38,780 nucleotides of DNA, taken from Verrucomicrobiales bacterium (GTDB lineage: Bacteria; Verrucomicrobiota; Verrucomicrobiia; Verrucomicrobiales; DEV007). Made by a program: the position numbers and the translations under genes. The stretch is from assembly GCA_016795505.1 (NCBI GenBank), contig JAEUHH010000073.1, positions 1-38,780 on the forward strand, written 5' to 3'. Under the pieces are notes generated by a model, which was not told the DNA's origin, ran no database searches, and worked only from the letters and a program-made list of their open reading frames with translations. Below are positions 1 through 8,545 of the stretch, in pieces. Position 1 is the stretch's first letter. Each line of letters begins with the position of its first letter.

Positions 1-3000
1 TTCAACCGACGCAGGAAAAAGCGCGCGTTGATGTTCTGCACCGTCGCGGCCTGCTTCGGCTCGCTCCAGGTGCGGCCGCCGTCGCTCGAAAAGCTCTCGT
101 GAGGCTGCCCTTTCGTCCTCGCCAGCATCCAGATGCGGCCGTCCTTCAGCTCGACCATCATGTGTTCGTCGAATTCCCACTCGGGAAACTTCAGATTCCC
201 CCGCTCGGCCCAAGTCGCGCCTTCGTCGGTCGAGGCATAGACCCGCGCCGTCTTTTGGTGCCAGTCCGAGACGGGCAGGAGCCAGTCGCCGTTGGCGAGG
301 ATGGTCGGTTTGTTGAGGGTGCAGCCTTCGGAAAAATGCACCGGATCGGTCCACTCCGGCTCGGCCGCATCGGGGTTGTCGCAGCGCATCCACCAGTTCG
401 TGATGCGTTTGTCAGGATCGCCGAGCTGCTGGTCGAAGAAAAGCCAGAGCCGGCCCTTCGGATCGGTCCAGAGATTGCCGACGAGGGCTCCGCTGATTTT
501 TTGCGAAGCCTCGGTGCGCGCGCCGACGGCGAGACGCGGCTTCGACCAGGATTCGCCACCGTCGTCGCTTGTCGCGAGCAGGAAATAGCCGTCCGCCTTG
601 TCGCCCGTGCCGGTCCAGCAGCCCCAGATGCGCCCATTCGGCGTGCGGTCCATCCCGATGATCATCGCGCCAGCGCGAGCCTCGTCCTGGAACTCCTCAC
701 CCGGATCCGTGACCACGACCGGCGCGTAGGGATCCTGCTCCTTCACCTCCGTCCCCTCGCCCATGACGAGGAAAACCAGCTTCCTGAAACGCAGCTTCTC
801 GCCCTTCCCGACCTGCTTTTGGTAAAGACTGACCCGGTTGATCTCGCCGGGGAAAAATTGGGTTTCGGGCACGTCCACCTTCGTGAAACCGGCCTTCACG
901 AGCGGGTCTTCCTGGCTCGCGGCCTTCGGCCGCTTTGTCGGGGTGAGTGCGTAGAGCAGGCCCGGCTTCGTCACCGTCACTTCGGTGCGCTCGATGCTGG
1001 TGCGGAGAAAGGGTTTGCCCATCACCGCTTCCGGCGCCTCCTCCAGCACGTAGTCGCGGTCGGTGAAGAGCTTCACGCCGGTCGTCAGCTCGGCCTTCTC
1101 CACCGGCGGCAGGGGGATCGGTTTCCGCTTCTTGCCCTCCTGCGAAGCGAACTCGCCGAGCTTCTCGAGTTTCCCAAACACGATGCGCTCCTTGCGGCTC
1201 GCCGAGGTGTCACCCTGCGTCGCGCAGAGCCAGATCACGCCCTCGTGCTCGCGGAAGGTCGGGTATTGGAAGGACTTCGTCGATTCGAAGCGATACTTCC
1301 GCTCCCAGGTCTTTCCGTCACGCGAGATATCGACGTTGAAAACGCTGCGGCTCACGCCGTGGATGCGGGTCGCCTCCTGCCAGCCGAGGTAATAGAGATC
1401 GCCGAACCTGTCGAAGGTCGGCTTCGAGTTCCCCCCGTTCTGAACAAAGGGCATCTCGCGTCCTTCCATCCAGGTGCGGCCGTCCTTGCTCGTGGTGAAA
1501 TGGTAGTTCCCCACGTCGTTGCGGCAGATCGCCATCCAGGTGCCGTCGGGGAGCCGGTTCACCGCCGACTCGCTGAGCTGCTGCGACTGCGGTTCATTGT
1601 AGTGGCCGAGCACCTCGAAGGTGGCGAGGTCGTCGTGCACCAGAGCCAGGGCGTTCTGTTTGCCGCTGAAGTTGTTGATCGCGACATGGAGCTTCCCGTC
1701 GAAACGCTTGAAGGAATCGAAGAGGAAAAAGGAAGAGTCCACCGCCGGTTTCGCGAAGCCCTGTGCCGCCGCATCGGCATGGAAATGCTGTGGCTGGAAA
1801 TCGAAGGTGCCCGCCGCCGTCTTCAGCTTCGCCCGATGGATCGTGGGGGCGAAGGCGCCCGAGGAGAGATCGAAATCGCGATACCACAGTTGCGACTGTC
1901 GTTTGCCGGGGTCTTCGCTGGTGAAATAGCAGCGCAGCGTCTTCGCATCCTTTTGCAGGATGCGCGGCACGAAGCAGGCTCCGATGGGGAGTGTTTCGTT
2001 TTCGAAGACCTGTTCGCCCCGCGCGATGGGGATGACGTCTTCCAACTGAAGAGGGTCCAATCGGACAATCGACAGGGTTGCATAGATCTCCGGCCAACCC
2101 GCCGACTCGCCCGCGCGGACCTCGTTGACTTCGGCGACGAGGTAGGCCCGGTCGTCGACCATGACCATCTCCGCGTCGTGAGCGCCCTTCACGTGCGGGG
2201 CGGTGACGGTGATGAGGCTCTCCATCACCCGATCGCCGGCCAAGGCCGGATCCCAGCCGGAGGGAACGAGGGGTGCGGCGATCTTATCTACCAGCGCATC
2301 CGTCTCGCTGAGCTGAAAGCGCGTGCTCACGACGCTGTTTTTCTCAGGTCCGGCGGCATACTGGATGTAGGTGGTGGCGACGAGGGTGCCATCGGGGAGA
2401 AGTTCCAGATCGGAATAGCCACAGTCGGAGTTGCCCGAGCCGGGCCGGTCCTCAGGGGTTCGGGCGGCATTGTGGAGCAACTTGATGCGATATTGACCTT
2501 CACGGCGGTGGACGATGTCATCGAAGGTGCCGACCCACGCGACATAGTGTCCATAGGTGTCGCTCGTTTTGGCCATGTCGCGGAAGGCGACGACGAGCCG
2601 GCCGTTGGGCATCGCCTTGATGACATGGCGGTCGCCGGTGAGAGCGGCGGGAAGTTCCTGCGAGGCGGACCAGGTTTGCGCTCCGTCCCGGCTGATGGCA
2701 TAGAGCGAATGGTGTTGGCGGCTGTTTTCGCGCAGGAGCATGACCAGCGTTTTGCCATCCGCGGAACGCGTCACGGCCGGCTGGCCCCAGCGGGCGGGTA
2801 TTTTCAGAATGCGACGTTCCGGGCTCCAGGTGAGGCCACCGTCGGTGGACTCGCTCTGCACGACATACTCCGGCAGGTCGGACCACAAGATGAGACGTTT
2901 GCCCTCATCGAAGTCGAGCACCGTTTTCGGCGGCACCTCGCCCTGGATGCCGTTCGGCGCCATCGGCGACCAGGTCTTCCCGTCGTCTTCGGACACGGCC

Positions 3001-3458
3001 TGGTGCATCGGATAGGGCGGCTCGCCCTTGCGCCGCCAGTCGAGCCCATCGGCAAAAACAATGAGTCGCGCCTTCCCCTGCGGATCGACCAATCGGTGGA
3101 TGGCGGGCGTGTTGGCGGTGGTGTGCCAGTTCGCCGGCACCTCCAGCGGAGCGCTCCAGGTGAGTCCGGCATCGTCGCTGCGGGCCAAAGGTCCGACAGT
3201 GCGCGCATGATTCACCGTCCACGCGGTGAACATCGTCCTGCCATCGGGCAGCAGCACGGTGTCACAATGACCGTGGTAGGTCTCCGCCGTTCCGCGCGCG
3301 ATCACGACCTGCCGGCTGGTGTCGCCGGAGAGGTCCACGGTGGGGATGGTGATCGTGCGCAAGGTGCCCGGCGTGGGTCCGGTAAAGGCGGGAATGTCCG
3401 CCGTCTGGGCGAAAGCCGGAACGGCGAGAGCGAGAAGGGCGATGGGCAGCGCTTTCAT
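1..3458 (-). CDS. Secreted multi-propeller sialidase-like (BNR/Asp-box) protein, 3' end outside window
   Basis: Reading leftward from ATG at 3458, the frame stays open to the window edge (1152 codons, no stop), so the C-terminus is missing. Residues 1-18 form a signal peptide (MKALPIALLALAVPAFAQ). At least nine Asp boxes (S-x-D-x-G-x-T-W type) are visible near residues 94-101, 156-163, 204-211, 256-263, 656-663, 711-718, 964-971, 1076-1083 and 1124-1131. They cluster in three groups, suggesting two or three consecutive six-bladed sialidase-like propellers, whereas a typical sialidase of this fold has one. It is probably exported and acts on glycans; exo-sialidase activity is not proven, because Asp boxes are structural and also occur in non-sialidases. 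The gene is divergent from the marR gene, and palindromes lie in the shared intergenic region. The opposite strand carries a long open frame in register with this one, which is a codon-bias shadow. Fold confidence is high; substrate is unknown. Confidence 0.85.
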   Translation of the reverse strand, partial: MKALPIALLALAVPAFAQTADIPAFTGPTPGTLRTITIPTVDLSGDTSRQVVIARGTAETYHGHCDTVLLPDGRTMFTAWTVNHARTVGPLARSDDAGLTWSAPLEVPANWHTTANTPAIHRLVDPQGKARLIVFADGLDWRRKGEPPYPMHQAVSEDDGKTWSPMAPNGIQGEVPPKTVLDFDEGKRLILWSDLPEYVVQSESTDGGLTWSPERRILKIPARWGQPAVTRSADGKTLVMLLRENSRQHHSLYAISRDGAQTWSASQELPAALTGDRHVIKAMPNGRLVVAFRDMAKTSDTYGHYVAWVGTFDDIVHRREGQYRIKLLHNAARTPEDRPGSGNSDCGYSDLELLPDGTLVATTYIQYAAGPEKNSVVSTRFQLSETDALVDKIAAPLVPSGWDPALAGDRVMESLITVTAPHVKGAHDAEMVMVDDRAYLVAEVNEVRAGESAGWPEIYATLSIVRLDPLQLEDVIPIARGEQVFENETLPIGACFVPRILQKDAKTLRCYFTSEDPGKRQSQLWYRDFDLSSGAFAPTIHRAKLKTAAGTFDFQPQHFHADAAAQGFAKPAVDSSFFLFDSFKRFDGKLHVAINNFSGKQNALALVHDDLATFEVLGHYNEPQSQQLSESAVNRLPDGTWMAICRNDVGNYHFTTSKDGRTWMEGREMPFVQNGGNSKPTFDRFGDLYYLGWQEATRIHGVSRSVFNVDISRDGKTWERKYRFESTKSFQYPTFREHEGVIWLCATQGDTSASRKERIVFGKLEKLGEFASQEGKKRKPIPLPPVEKAELTTGVKLFTDRDYVLEEAPEAVMGKPFLRTSIERTEVTVTKPGLLYALTPTKRPKAASQEDPLVKAGFTKVDVPETQFFPGEINRVSLYQKQVGKGEKLRFRKLVFLVMGEGTEVKEQDPYAPVVVTDPGEEFQDEARAGAMIIGMDRTPNGRIWGCWTGTGDKADGYFLLATSDDGGESWSKPRLAVGARTEASQKISGALVGNLWTDPKGRLWLFFDQQLGDPDKRITNWWMRCDNPDAAEPEWTDPVHFSEGCTLNKPTILANGDWLLPVSDWHQKTARVYASTDEGATWAERGNLKFPEWEFDEHMMVELKDGRIWMLARTKGQPHESFSSDGGRTWSEPKQAATVQNINARFFLRRL

Positions 3459-3521
3459 ACGAGGGTGAGAAAGAGTAGCCGGATCGCCCGCCCGACGGGA
3501 AGGGCGGATGTCGTGAAAGAA

Positions 3522-3543
3522 TGTGTTATGTTAACGCAACTCA
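3522..3543. promoter_or_regulatory. Candidate MarR operator (imperfect 22-bp palindrome)
   Basis: The core GTTATGTTAACGCAAC (3525-3540) is an imperfect inverted repeat centred on the perfect hexamer GTTAAC. Including the flanking bases, 16 of 22 positions are symmetric. It lies between the divergent sialidase-like gene and the marR gene, where autoregulatory MarR proteins commonly bind. The assignment rests on symmetry and position only. Confidence 0.45.
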
Positions 3544-3579
3544 AAACACCAAGAACAATGCTTCTACTATGAAACATCT

Positions 3580-3589
3580 TGACGCGTCA
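3580..3589. promoter_or_regulatory. Perfect 10-bp palindrome upstream of marR
   Basis: TGACGCGTCA is perfectly self-complementary and ends 25 bp before the marR start. It overlaps a TTGACG hexamer (3579-3584) that could serve as a -35 box, although no good -10 follows. It could be a second regulator site; a 10-bp palindrome can also occur by chance. Confidence 0.3.
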
Positions 3590-3614
3590 GATTTTGCTTC
3601 CATACTGAAGCATC

Positions 3615-4115
3615 GTGAACCCAACCCGATCCACTCGCCGTCATTCCCGCGCGTTGAGGCCGTCCGCTTCCGATGGTTCGGCCTTGCTTCTTGGTCGCGC
3701 CTATTTGAACTACCAAACCGTTCTTCAAAGTGCCATTGAGGCGGAAGGATTGGAGAACCACTTCCGCCCCGGCCAGGGGTCGGTGCTCTTCTCCTTGTTT
3801 GAGGAAGACGGAGTTCTCATGAGCGATTTGGCCGCGCGCACTTCCCTTGCCGCTTCCTCCGTCACCCAGATCGTCAGCCAGATGGAGACCGCGGGCTTGG
3901 CAAAAAGGACACGTGATCCTGAGGACGGCAGAGCGGTGCGTGTCCATCTCACCCCGCTGGCGAGAAGGCTGGAGCCGCGTTGCCAGGCCTTGAATCATCG
4001 GATGCGCGGCCTTTTGGAGGCCGGCATGTCGGATGCGGAGGTTTCAGAGCTGCGCCGCTTGCTGGGCATCGTCGTCGGCAATCTCCACGGCTACTTCACA
4101 ACCTCTTCGAAATGA
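3615..4115 (+). CDS. MarR-family transcriptional regulator
   Basis: This is a 166-residue winged-helix protein of typical MarR size. Residues about 70-125 carry the DNA-binding core: LMSDLAARTSLAASSVTQIV is the helix-turn-helix, followed by a wing with the family signature R-x-P-x-D-G-R-A-V (here RDPEDGRAVRVHLTP). Helices on either side would form the dimer interface. It is divergent from the sialidase-like gene and 40 bp upstream of a secreted hydrolase on the same strand, so it probably controls one or both, in addition to itself. The first 20 residues are basic and poorly conserved in appearance, so the true start could be somewhat downstream. The ligand cannot be predicted. Confidence 0.9.
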   Translation: MNPTRSTRRHSRALRPSASDGSALLLGRAYLNYQTVLQSAIEAEGLENHFRPGQGSVLFSLFEEDGVLMSDLAARTSLAASSVTQIVSQMETAGLAKRTRDPEDGRAVRVHLTPLARRLEPRCQALNHRMRGLLEAGMSDAEVSELRRLLGIVVGNLHGYFTTSSK

Positions 4116-4155
4116 AGAACTCAACCTTTCCCAGCACCGAAACGCTGACCACACC

Positions 4156-5208
4156 ATGAAAGCCATCGCCCTGTGTTTCCTCATCCTGACAAGCCTGCAT
4201 GCCCCCTTGTGTCTCGCACAAACGGCTCCGGACACCGACTATTGGGAGCGCGCCCGGAAATTGTTGGAACGCAGCCAGAGAGGCGAATCGCTTTCCGAGT
4301 CGGAGCAGTCATTCCTTGCCGAAGCCAAGGCGCGCCGGGCGCGGGCGGCAATGGGCGGAAACACCGGCATGCAAGGCGATGGGGCCACCGCGCCTCTGAA
4401 ATGGCCCGTGCCTCCGGTTCCCGTATCCCTGGATCTGAGTCCGATCCTGCCACTCGAGATCACCGCCACCGATGGGCGGAACAGCACCATCTACTGGCGC
4501 AAACCGCAGGGTGAGGGCCCTTTTCCCGCCATCCTTTTCATCCATGGCGGACTGGATGAATACCCGGTCGAAAGTCTGCATGCCCACCTCACGGAGAATC
4601 CCATCATCACGCGGTTCCTCAGCGCCGGGCATGCCGTGGTGATGGCGACCTTCCGCACCTATTCGCAAGAGATCCAATCCCGCGGCCCCATCCTCGATGT
4701 CTCCGCCGCCCTCGATGGGATGGCCCGTCTTCCTTCCATCGATCCCGGCCGGATCTTTGTGTATGGAGGCAGCGGTGGTGGCAGCATTGCCCTCGAACTG
4801 GCGAGCGACGAAAGGCCCAGTGGTGTGATTGCCTGCGAACCAGCCACCGTCATCTATACCGGCATGTTGGACACGGCCGACTACGGCGTCCGCCTCGAAA
4901 TGATGCGTGAACCGGAACGCTTCTTTACCAAGGAAGTGGCGGATCGTACCCTCACCAAACTGAAAACCATCCAGGCACCGGTTCTCATCATCCACAGCGA
5001 TCGCCACGACCTCGTCAAATTAAACAAGCCAATGATTCTGCCGTTGATGCGCGAGGCCGGAGTCAAAGTAGACTATCGCGAGTATCCCGGCTACGGACAC
5101 GGGTTTTACTGGGGCGGTGGCGGAGACCGATGGGGAAAAGCAGCGGATACCGCGGTCGTCGAAGCCGTATTTGCCGACGTGCTGAAATTCGTCACCCAGG
5201 GAAAGTAA
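4156..5208 (+). CDS. Secreted alpha/beta hydrolase (prolyl-oligopeptidase-like)
   Basis: The ATG at 4156 is chosen because it begins a clear signal peptide (MKAIALCFLILTSLHAPLCL, cut near A-Q-T); the open frame upstream only overlaps marR. The mature protein has an alpha/beta hydrolase fold: an HGG oxyanion motif (H130-G-G), the nucleophile elbow G-G-S-G-G-G with Ser206, an acid at Asp282 or Asp285 (HSDRHD), and His315 in GYGHGF. Total length is 350 residues. The N-terminal 25-80 segment is helical and charged, with no recognisable domain. It is probably a periplasmic or exported esterase or peptidase; the substrate is unknown. It follows marR and ends 15 bp before the start of a LacI-type regulator, so the three genes may be co-transcribed. 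Confidence 0.85.
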   Translation: MKAIALCFLILTSLHAPLCLAQTAPDTDYWERARKLLERSQRGESLSESEQSFLAEAKARRARAAMGGNTGMQGDGATAPLKWPVPPVPVSLDLSPILPLEITATDGRNSTIYWRKPQGEGPFPAILFIHGGLDEYPVESLHAHLTENPIITRFLSAGHAVVMATFRTYSQEIQSRGPILDVSAALDGMARLPSIDPGRIFVYGGSGGGSIALELASDERPSGVIACEPATVIYTGMLDTADYGVRLEMMREPERFFTKEVADRTLTKLKTIQAPVLIIHSDRHDLVKLNKPMILPLMREAGVKVDYREYPGYGHGFYWGGGGDRWGKAADTAVVEAVFADVLKFVTQGK

Positions 5209-5223
5209 CTTTTCACCAGTCCC

Positions 5224-6258
5224 TTGCCCTCGCCATCCCCCATCACCCTCCACGACCTCGCCCGCGCCGCGGGTGTCTCCGTGATGACCGTCTCGCGCGC
5301 CCTGCGCGGCGAGGCGCGGGTGGCGCCGGCGACTCGGGAGCGCATCCTCGAGCTGGCGGAGTCGATGGGCTACCAGCCCGATCCCGATCTCGCCCGGCTC
5401 ATGCAGCGGGTGCGCTCGCGAAAAACGGTGAAATTCCGCTCCGTCATCGCCGTGATCCGCGAATGGGTGCCGGACGATGATCTGCTCAGCCCTTCCTACC
5501 AATACGTTCCGCTGGAACCGATCCGGGAACGCGCCCGCGGTCATGGCTACGAGGTGGAGGAATTCTGGCTCGGTCGCGACGGGCTCACTCCCAAAAAGCT
5601 CGGCAAAGTCCTTCATGCCCGCGGCATCGAGGCGGTGATCGTGTCGCCGCAAAGCACCCGTCTCCTCTGCGCCGAGGTCGATTACGCGCCCTTCGCCGCT
5701 GTCGCCTTCGGCTATGCGATGCGCGAGCCGGCGCTCCACATGTGTGCGGGGAACATGACCCTCGGCATCCAGACCGCGGCGGAGGAGCTGAGCGCCCTCG
5801 GCTATCGCCGCATCGGCGTGGCGGTGACGCAGTGGATTGTGAACCGCTCGCAGTTCGGCTACAGCGGCGGGCTCTTTCACTTCCAGCAGAGTCTCCCGGA
5901 AACGGACCGCATCCCCCTGCTGTTGCTGCCACACAACCGCATTGAGCGCGGGTTCGCGACCTTTTCCCAATGGATGAAGGAGAATGAACCCGACGTTCTC
6001 ATTTCATTCGACACCCATGTGCCGGAGTGGCTCGCCCGGCTGGGTTTGCGCGTGCCCGAGGACATCGGCTTTGTCGTCCACGACTGGACCCCGGCGATGC
6101 AGGGCTATGCCGGCATCTACCAGCGTCGCGACCACCTCGCGGCCTCGGCGGTGGACCTGATCGTGACGCAACTCTCCCAGCACGAGCGCGGCGTGCCTGC
6201 GGTGCCGCGGCAGATCATGATCCCGCCACAGTGGGTACCCGGTTCAAGTGTGCGCTAA
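5224..6258 (+). CDS. LacI-family transcriptional regulator (TTG start)
   Basis: The first possible start after the in-frame stop of the preceding gene (5206-5208) is TTG at 5224, which leaves exactly the N-terminal arm of a LacI helix-turn-helix: ITLHDLARAAGVSVMTVSRA at residues 7-26, then the hinge region near residue 50-60. The rest (about residues 75-344) is a periplasmic-binding-protein-like effector domain. The total of 344 residues is normal for the family. The effector half contains aromatic-rich, atypical stretches (SQFGYSGGLFHFQQ), common in LacI proteins of Verrucomicrobiota. It would bind a sugar or related ligand and control carbohydrate genes nearby. Its TAA stop overlaps the TAG of the convergent gene within the four bases CTAA at 6255-6258. 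Confidence 0.92.
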   Translation: MPSPSPITLHDLARAAGVSVMTVSRALRGEARVAPATRERILELAESMGYQPDPDLARLMQRVRSRKTVKFRSVIAVIREWVPDDDLLSPSYQYVPLEPIRERARGHGYEVEEFWLGRDGLTPKKLGKVLHARGIEAVIVSPQSTRLLCAEVDYAPFAAVAFGYAMREPALHMCAGNMTLGIQTAAEELSALGYRRIGVAVTQWIVNRSQFGYSGGLFHFQQSLPETDRIPLLLLPHNRIERGFATFSQWMKENEPDVLISFDTHVPEWLARLGLRVPEDIGFVVHDWTPAMQGYAGIYQRRDHLAASAVDLIVTQLSQHERGVPAVPRQIMIPPQWVPGSSVR

Positions 6259-7106
6259 TCCAGCGCACCGGTGACCCGCCGCATCTCATCCCCGGTCGAT
6301 CCGGTCTGACGGATTCGAATGAGGTAATCGCTCTGCTGCTCATCCGGACCGAAAGCCAGCCAGCGCACCAGATGCTCCGGTCGCTCCAGCCGCGAAAACA
6401 GCGCCCGCTGGATCCGGCTTTTCTCCACTCGCATCACCCCATAGCCGGCGCTGCCGTCGTCGTTCGCGGTCTGGCTCGACCAGACTTCGATGGCCTTTCC
6501 ATCCGCAGTCTCGCCGAGATACACGACGAGATGGCCGCTCTCGCCTTTGCCGATGTGTTCATTCCAGAAAATCTTGAGGAAATCGCCCGGCCTGGCTTTC
6601 GCGAAGTCGCTGAAATTCGTCCCCAGATTCAGCCGGTGAAACAACACTGCTGTGCCCGGTCCGTCAGCATTCCAGTGGCCGAAGATCCCGATGCCGTCGA
6701 GTTTTCCATGAATCACCTCCGTTTTGTCCCCCACCGCGGCAAGCGCCCGGCTCAGGGCGGGCTCGGACGGGACAACTCCCTCGCGCTGGAGACCCGCGAT
6801 CACGTCACAAAACAGGAGGTAGGTCGCGCTCGAGCAGAAGCTGTGCCGGTCCGCCGCACCGGGGTCGACCCGCAGCCGACCGTCCTTTCCCACCGCGATC
6901 GCCTGACCGAGATCCTCGACTGTGGCGTAAAGGTCATCAAAGCGCCGCGCCTCCGGCAGGTCTTTTCGGTACTTCGCATAGAGGCCTCCCTTCGGCATCC
7001 GCTCGATCGCGGCGAGGATGCGCTCGTTGTAGTCGGCGCCGATGGCCGGGACTCCGGACGACCAGGCCAGCCAGAGGAAGGGAATGAGGAACAGGGGACT
7101 CTTCAT
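6255..7106 (-). CDS. Secreted NlpC/P60- or CHAP-like cysteine hydrolase
   Basis: A start at ATG 7106 gives 283 residues beginning with a signal peptide (MKSPLFLIPFLWLAWSSGVP). The pattern of a papain-like NlpC/P60 or CHAP fold is visible: a Cys nucleophile candidate C91 at the start of a helix (HSFCSSATYLLF), then a KARPGDFLKIFW strand, and a candidate catalytic His192 in SGHLVVYLG. Proteins with this fold usually cut peptidoglycan stem peptides or amide bonds. The family match is from motif order only, so it could be a divergent member with another role. Its start lies about 60 bp downstream, in transcription direction, of a dispersed palindromic repeat. Its stop overlaps that of the convergent lacI-type gene by four bases. 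Confidence 0.6.
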   Translation of the reverse strand: MKSPLFLIPFLWLAWSSGVPAIGADYNERILAAIERMPKGGLYAKYRKDLPEARRFDDLYATVEDLGQAIAVGKDGRLRVDPGAADRHSFCSSATYLLFCDVIAGLQREGVVPSEPALSRALAAVGDKTEVIHGKLDGIGIFGHWNADGPGTAVLFHRLNLGTNFSDFAKARPGDFLKIFWNEHIGKGESGHLVVYLGETADGKAIEVWSSQTANDDGSAGYGVMRVEKSRIQRALFSRLERPEHLVRWLAFGPDEQQSDYLIRIRQTGSTGDEMRRVTGALD

Positions 7107-7167
7107 GGACGCGGCCGACAGTAAAAACCGACGTGTCGCGTGGCACAAGTCCCCCGGGCGGGTTTTC

Positions 7168-7210
7168 GATGAAACAGGGTTGGATCGGAGAGGCTACCCT
7201 GTTTGATCGG
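7168..7210. repeat. Dispersed palindromic repeat, copy A
   Basis: The element has a 22-bp unit (7168-7189) containing GATGAAACAGGGT and GGATCGGA, six spacer bases, and an inverted arm ACCCTGTTTGATCGG (7196-7210). The arms AAACAGGGT and ACCCTGTTT are perfectly complementary. Copy B at 19341-19383 has the same architecture and length and matches at 37 of 43 positions by eye. It sits between an M20 gene and a secreted-protein gene, both on the minus strand. Confidence 0.8.
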
Positions 7211-7221
7211 AAACAGGCGCG

Positions 7222-8382
7222 TCACAGGCTTTCGAGAAACCGGCGGTAGAAATCGGCGCCGGCTTCGAGATCGGCGATGGCGAGCCATTCGTCCTCGGTA
7301 TGGGCCTGGTCTATCGATCCCGGGCCGCAGGCGACCGATGGGATGCCGCCCAGGTCTGAAAGCCAGGCCGCGTCGCAGAACCAGGGTGCTCCCACCGGCC
7401 GGGCGCCGAGGGACAGCAGCTTTTGCACGCAAGGATGCTGGAGATCGGTGTCCAGCGGGCGGGTGTCGACGGTGGCTTTGACCGCGACTGTCTCCGCCCA
7501 TCCGTGGCGGTGCAGCAGCGCGCCGAGCCGGCCGACGGCCCCGCCGGCGGCGCTGAGGGCCGGCGTCTCGCGGAAATCCAGCGAGGCCGCGCAGTGGTCG
7601 GGCACGATGTTGGTCCGGGAGCCGCCGTGGATCAGGCCGATATTGACCGTGGCCGGCCCGAGCACGGGATCGGTGAAACGGGCCAGCTCCTCGCGCAGCT
7701 CGGTATCGATGGCTTGCAGCACCGGCAACAGCCGGGTGATCGCATTCACCCCACGCTCGGGCGAGGCGCCGTGACAGGCACGTCCAGCGACGCTGAGATC
7801 GACCCAGACACAGCCTTTGTGGGTGTAAACGACATCCAGCCCGGTGGGCTCGCCGACGATGGCAAAGTCGAACTCACCACGGTGATGTCGGGCGAAGTGA
7901 CGGGAGCCGGGTTGAGCGGTTTCCTCACCCATGAAGCCGGCAAAGGAGACGGTGGCATTGATCTCTCCCCAGCGGTCGCGCAATTCGTGGAATGCCCACA
8001 GCATGGCCGCCATGGTGCCCTTGGTGTCGCTCGCGCCGCGGCCCCAGACGCGGCCGTCGCGGATCTCGCCGCCGAAGGGGTCGATCGTCATGCCCGTGAC
8101 GCTGACGGTGTCCGTGTGCGGGGCAAAGAGGATGCGGGGCCGCCGGTCGCCGGGGTCCGGGGTGAGGTGACCGATGACATTGGGCCGGCCGGGCAGCACC
8201 TCCTCGTAGGTCACGGTGGCGCCGCACTGGGAGGCGAGGAAATCGCCGACGTAGCGGGCGCAGGCCGCCTCGCCGGCATGGGGAGAGCCCGGGTCACCGT
8301 CGGGATTCACACTGGGGATGCGAACCAGAGCCGCCAGGAGCTGGGCCGGCGAGGTGATTTCGGCTGGCGGAGTCGGTGTCAT
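7222..8382 (-). CDS. M20-family metallohydrolase (ArgE/DapE-like deacylase)
   Basis: This 386-residue protein is a zinc-dependent M20 amidohydrolase that removes an acyl group from an N-acylated amino acid. The metal ligands appear in order: H-T-D (APHTDTVS, residue about 90), D in GASDTKG, the general base pair in FMGEET, E in VGEPTG, and a C-terminal His in QAHTEDE. The lid or dimerisation domain lies between about residues 185 and 290 and includes RACHGASP, where the His contacts the substrate of the partner subunit. Candidates are acetylornithine deacetylase, succinyl-diaminopimelate desuccinylase or a general carboxypeptidase; no arg or dap gene is nearby to decide. It is transcribed leftward, away from the Pro/Ala-rich membrane protein gene. 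Confidence 0.9.
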   Translation of the reverse strand: MTPTPPAEITSPAQLLAALVRIPSVNPDGDPGSPHAGEAACARYVGDFLASQCGATVTYEEVLPGRPNVIGHLTPDPGDRRPRILFAPHTDTVSVTGMTIDPFGGEIRDGRVWGRGASDTKGTMAAMLWAFHELRDRWGEINATVSFAGFMGEETAQPGSRHFARHHRGEFDFAIVGEPTGLDVVYTHKGCVWVDLSVAGRACHGASPERGVNAITRLLPVLQAIDTELREELARFTDPVLGPATVNIGLIHGGSRTNIVPDHCAASLDFRETPALSAAGGAVGRLGALLHRHGWAETVAVKATVDTRPLDTDLQHPCVQKLLSLGARPVGAPWFCDAAWLSDLGGIPSVACGPGSIDQAHTEDEWLAIADLEAGADFYRRFLESL

Positions 8383-8484
8383 GGCAGGGTAGTGGGGCCG
8401 ACGGTCCGGGGCGGCGGAGGCAGTCTCGCCGCTCCAGTGCCAAATTCAAAATGAAGTTCCCGGCGTCGAATTGGGAATAAGGTA

Positions 8485-8515
8485 TTGACACGAACCGCGA
8501 TTACAGGCCTAAATA
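8485..8515 (+). promoter_or_regulatory. Candidate promoter of the Pro/Ala-rich protein gene
   Basis: A perfect -35 hexamer TTGACA (8485-8490) is followed, 19 bases later, by TAAATA (8510-8515), a weak -10 match. The leader down to the ATG at 8546 is strikingly AT-rich (TTTTTTAAAAATTTT), unlike the surrounding high-GC DNA. Confidence 0.4.
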
Positions 8516-8545
8516 GCGACTTAGATTTTTTAAAAATTTTCAGTC

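Noticed and set aside
99-3572. Very long open frame on the plus strand opposite the sialidase-like gene
   Set aside because: It lies in register with the minus-strand frame; the minus-strand protein has a signal peptide and Asp boxes, whereas this one has no recognisable domain and an Arg/Leu/Val-rich composition typical of antisense translation in high-GC DNA.
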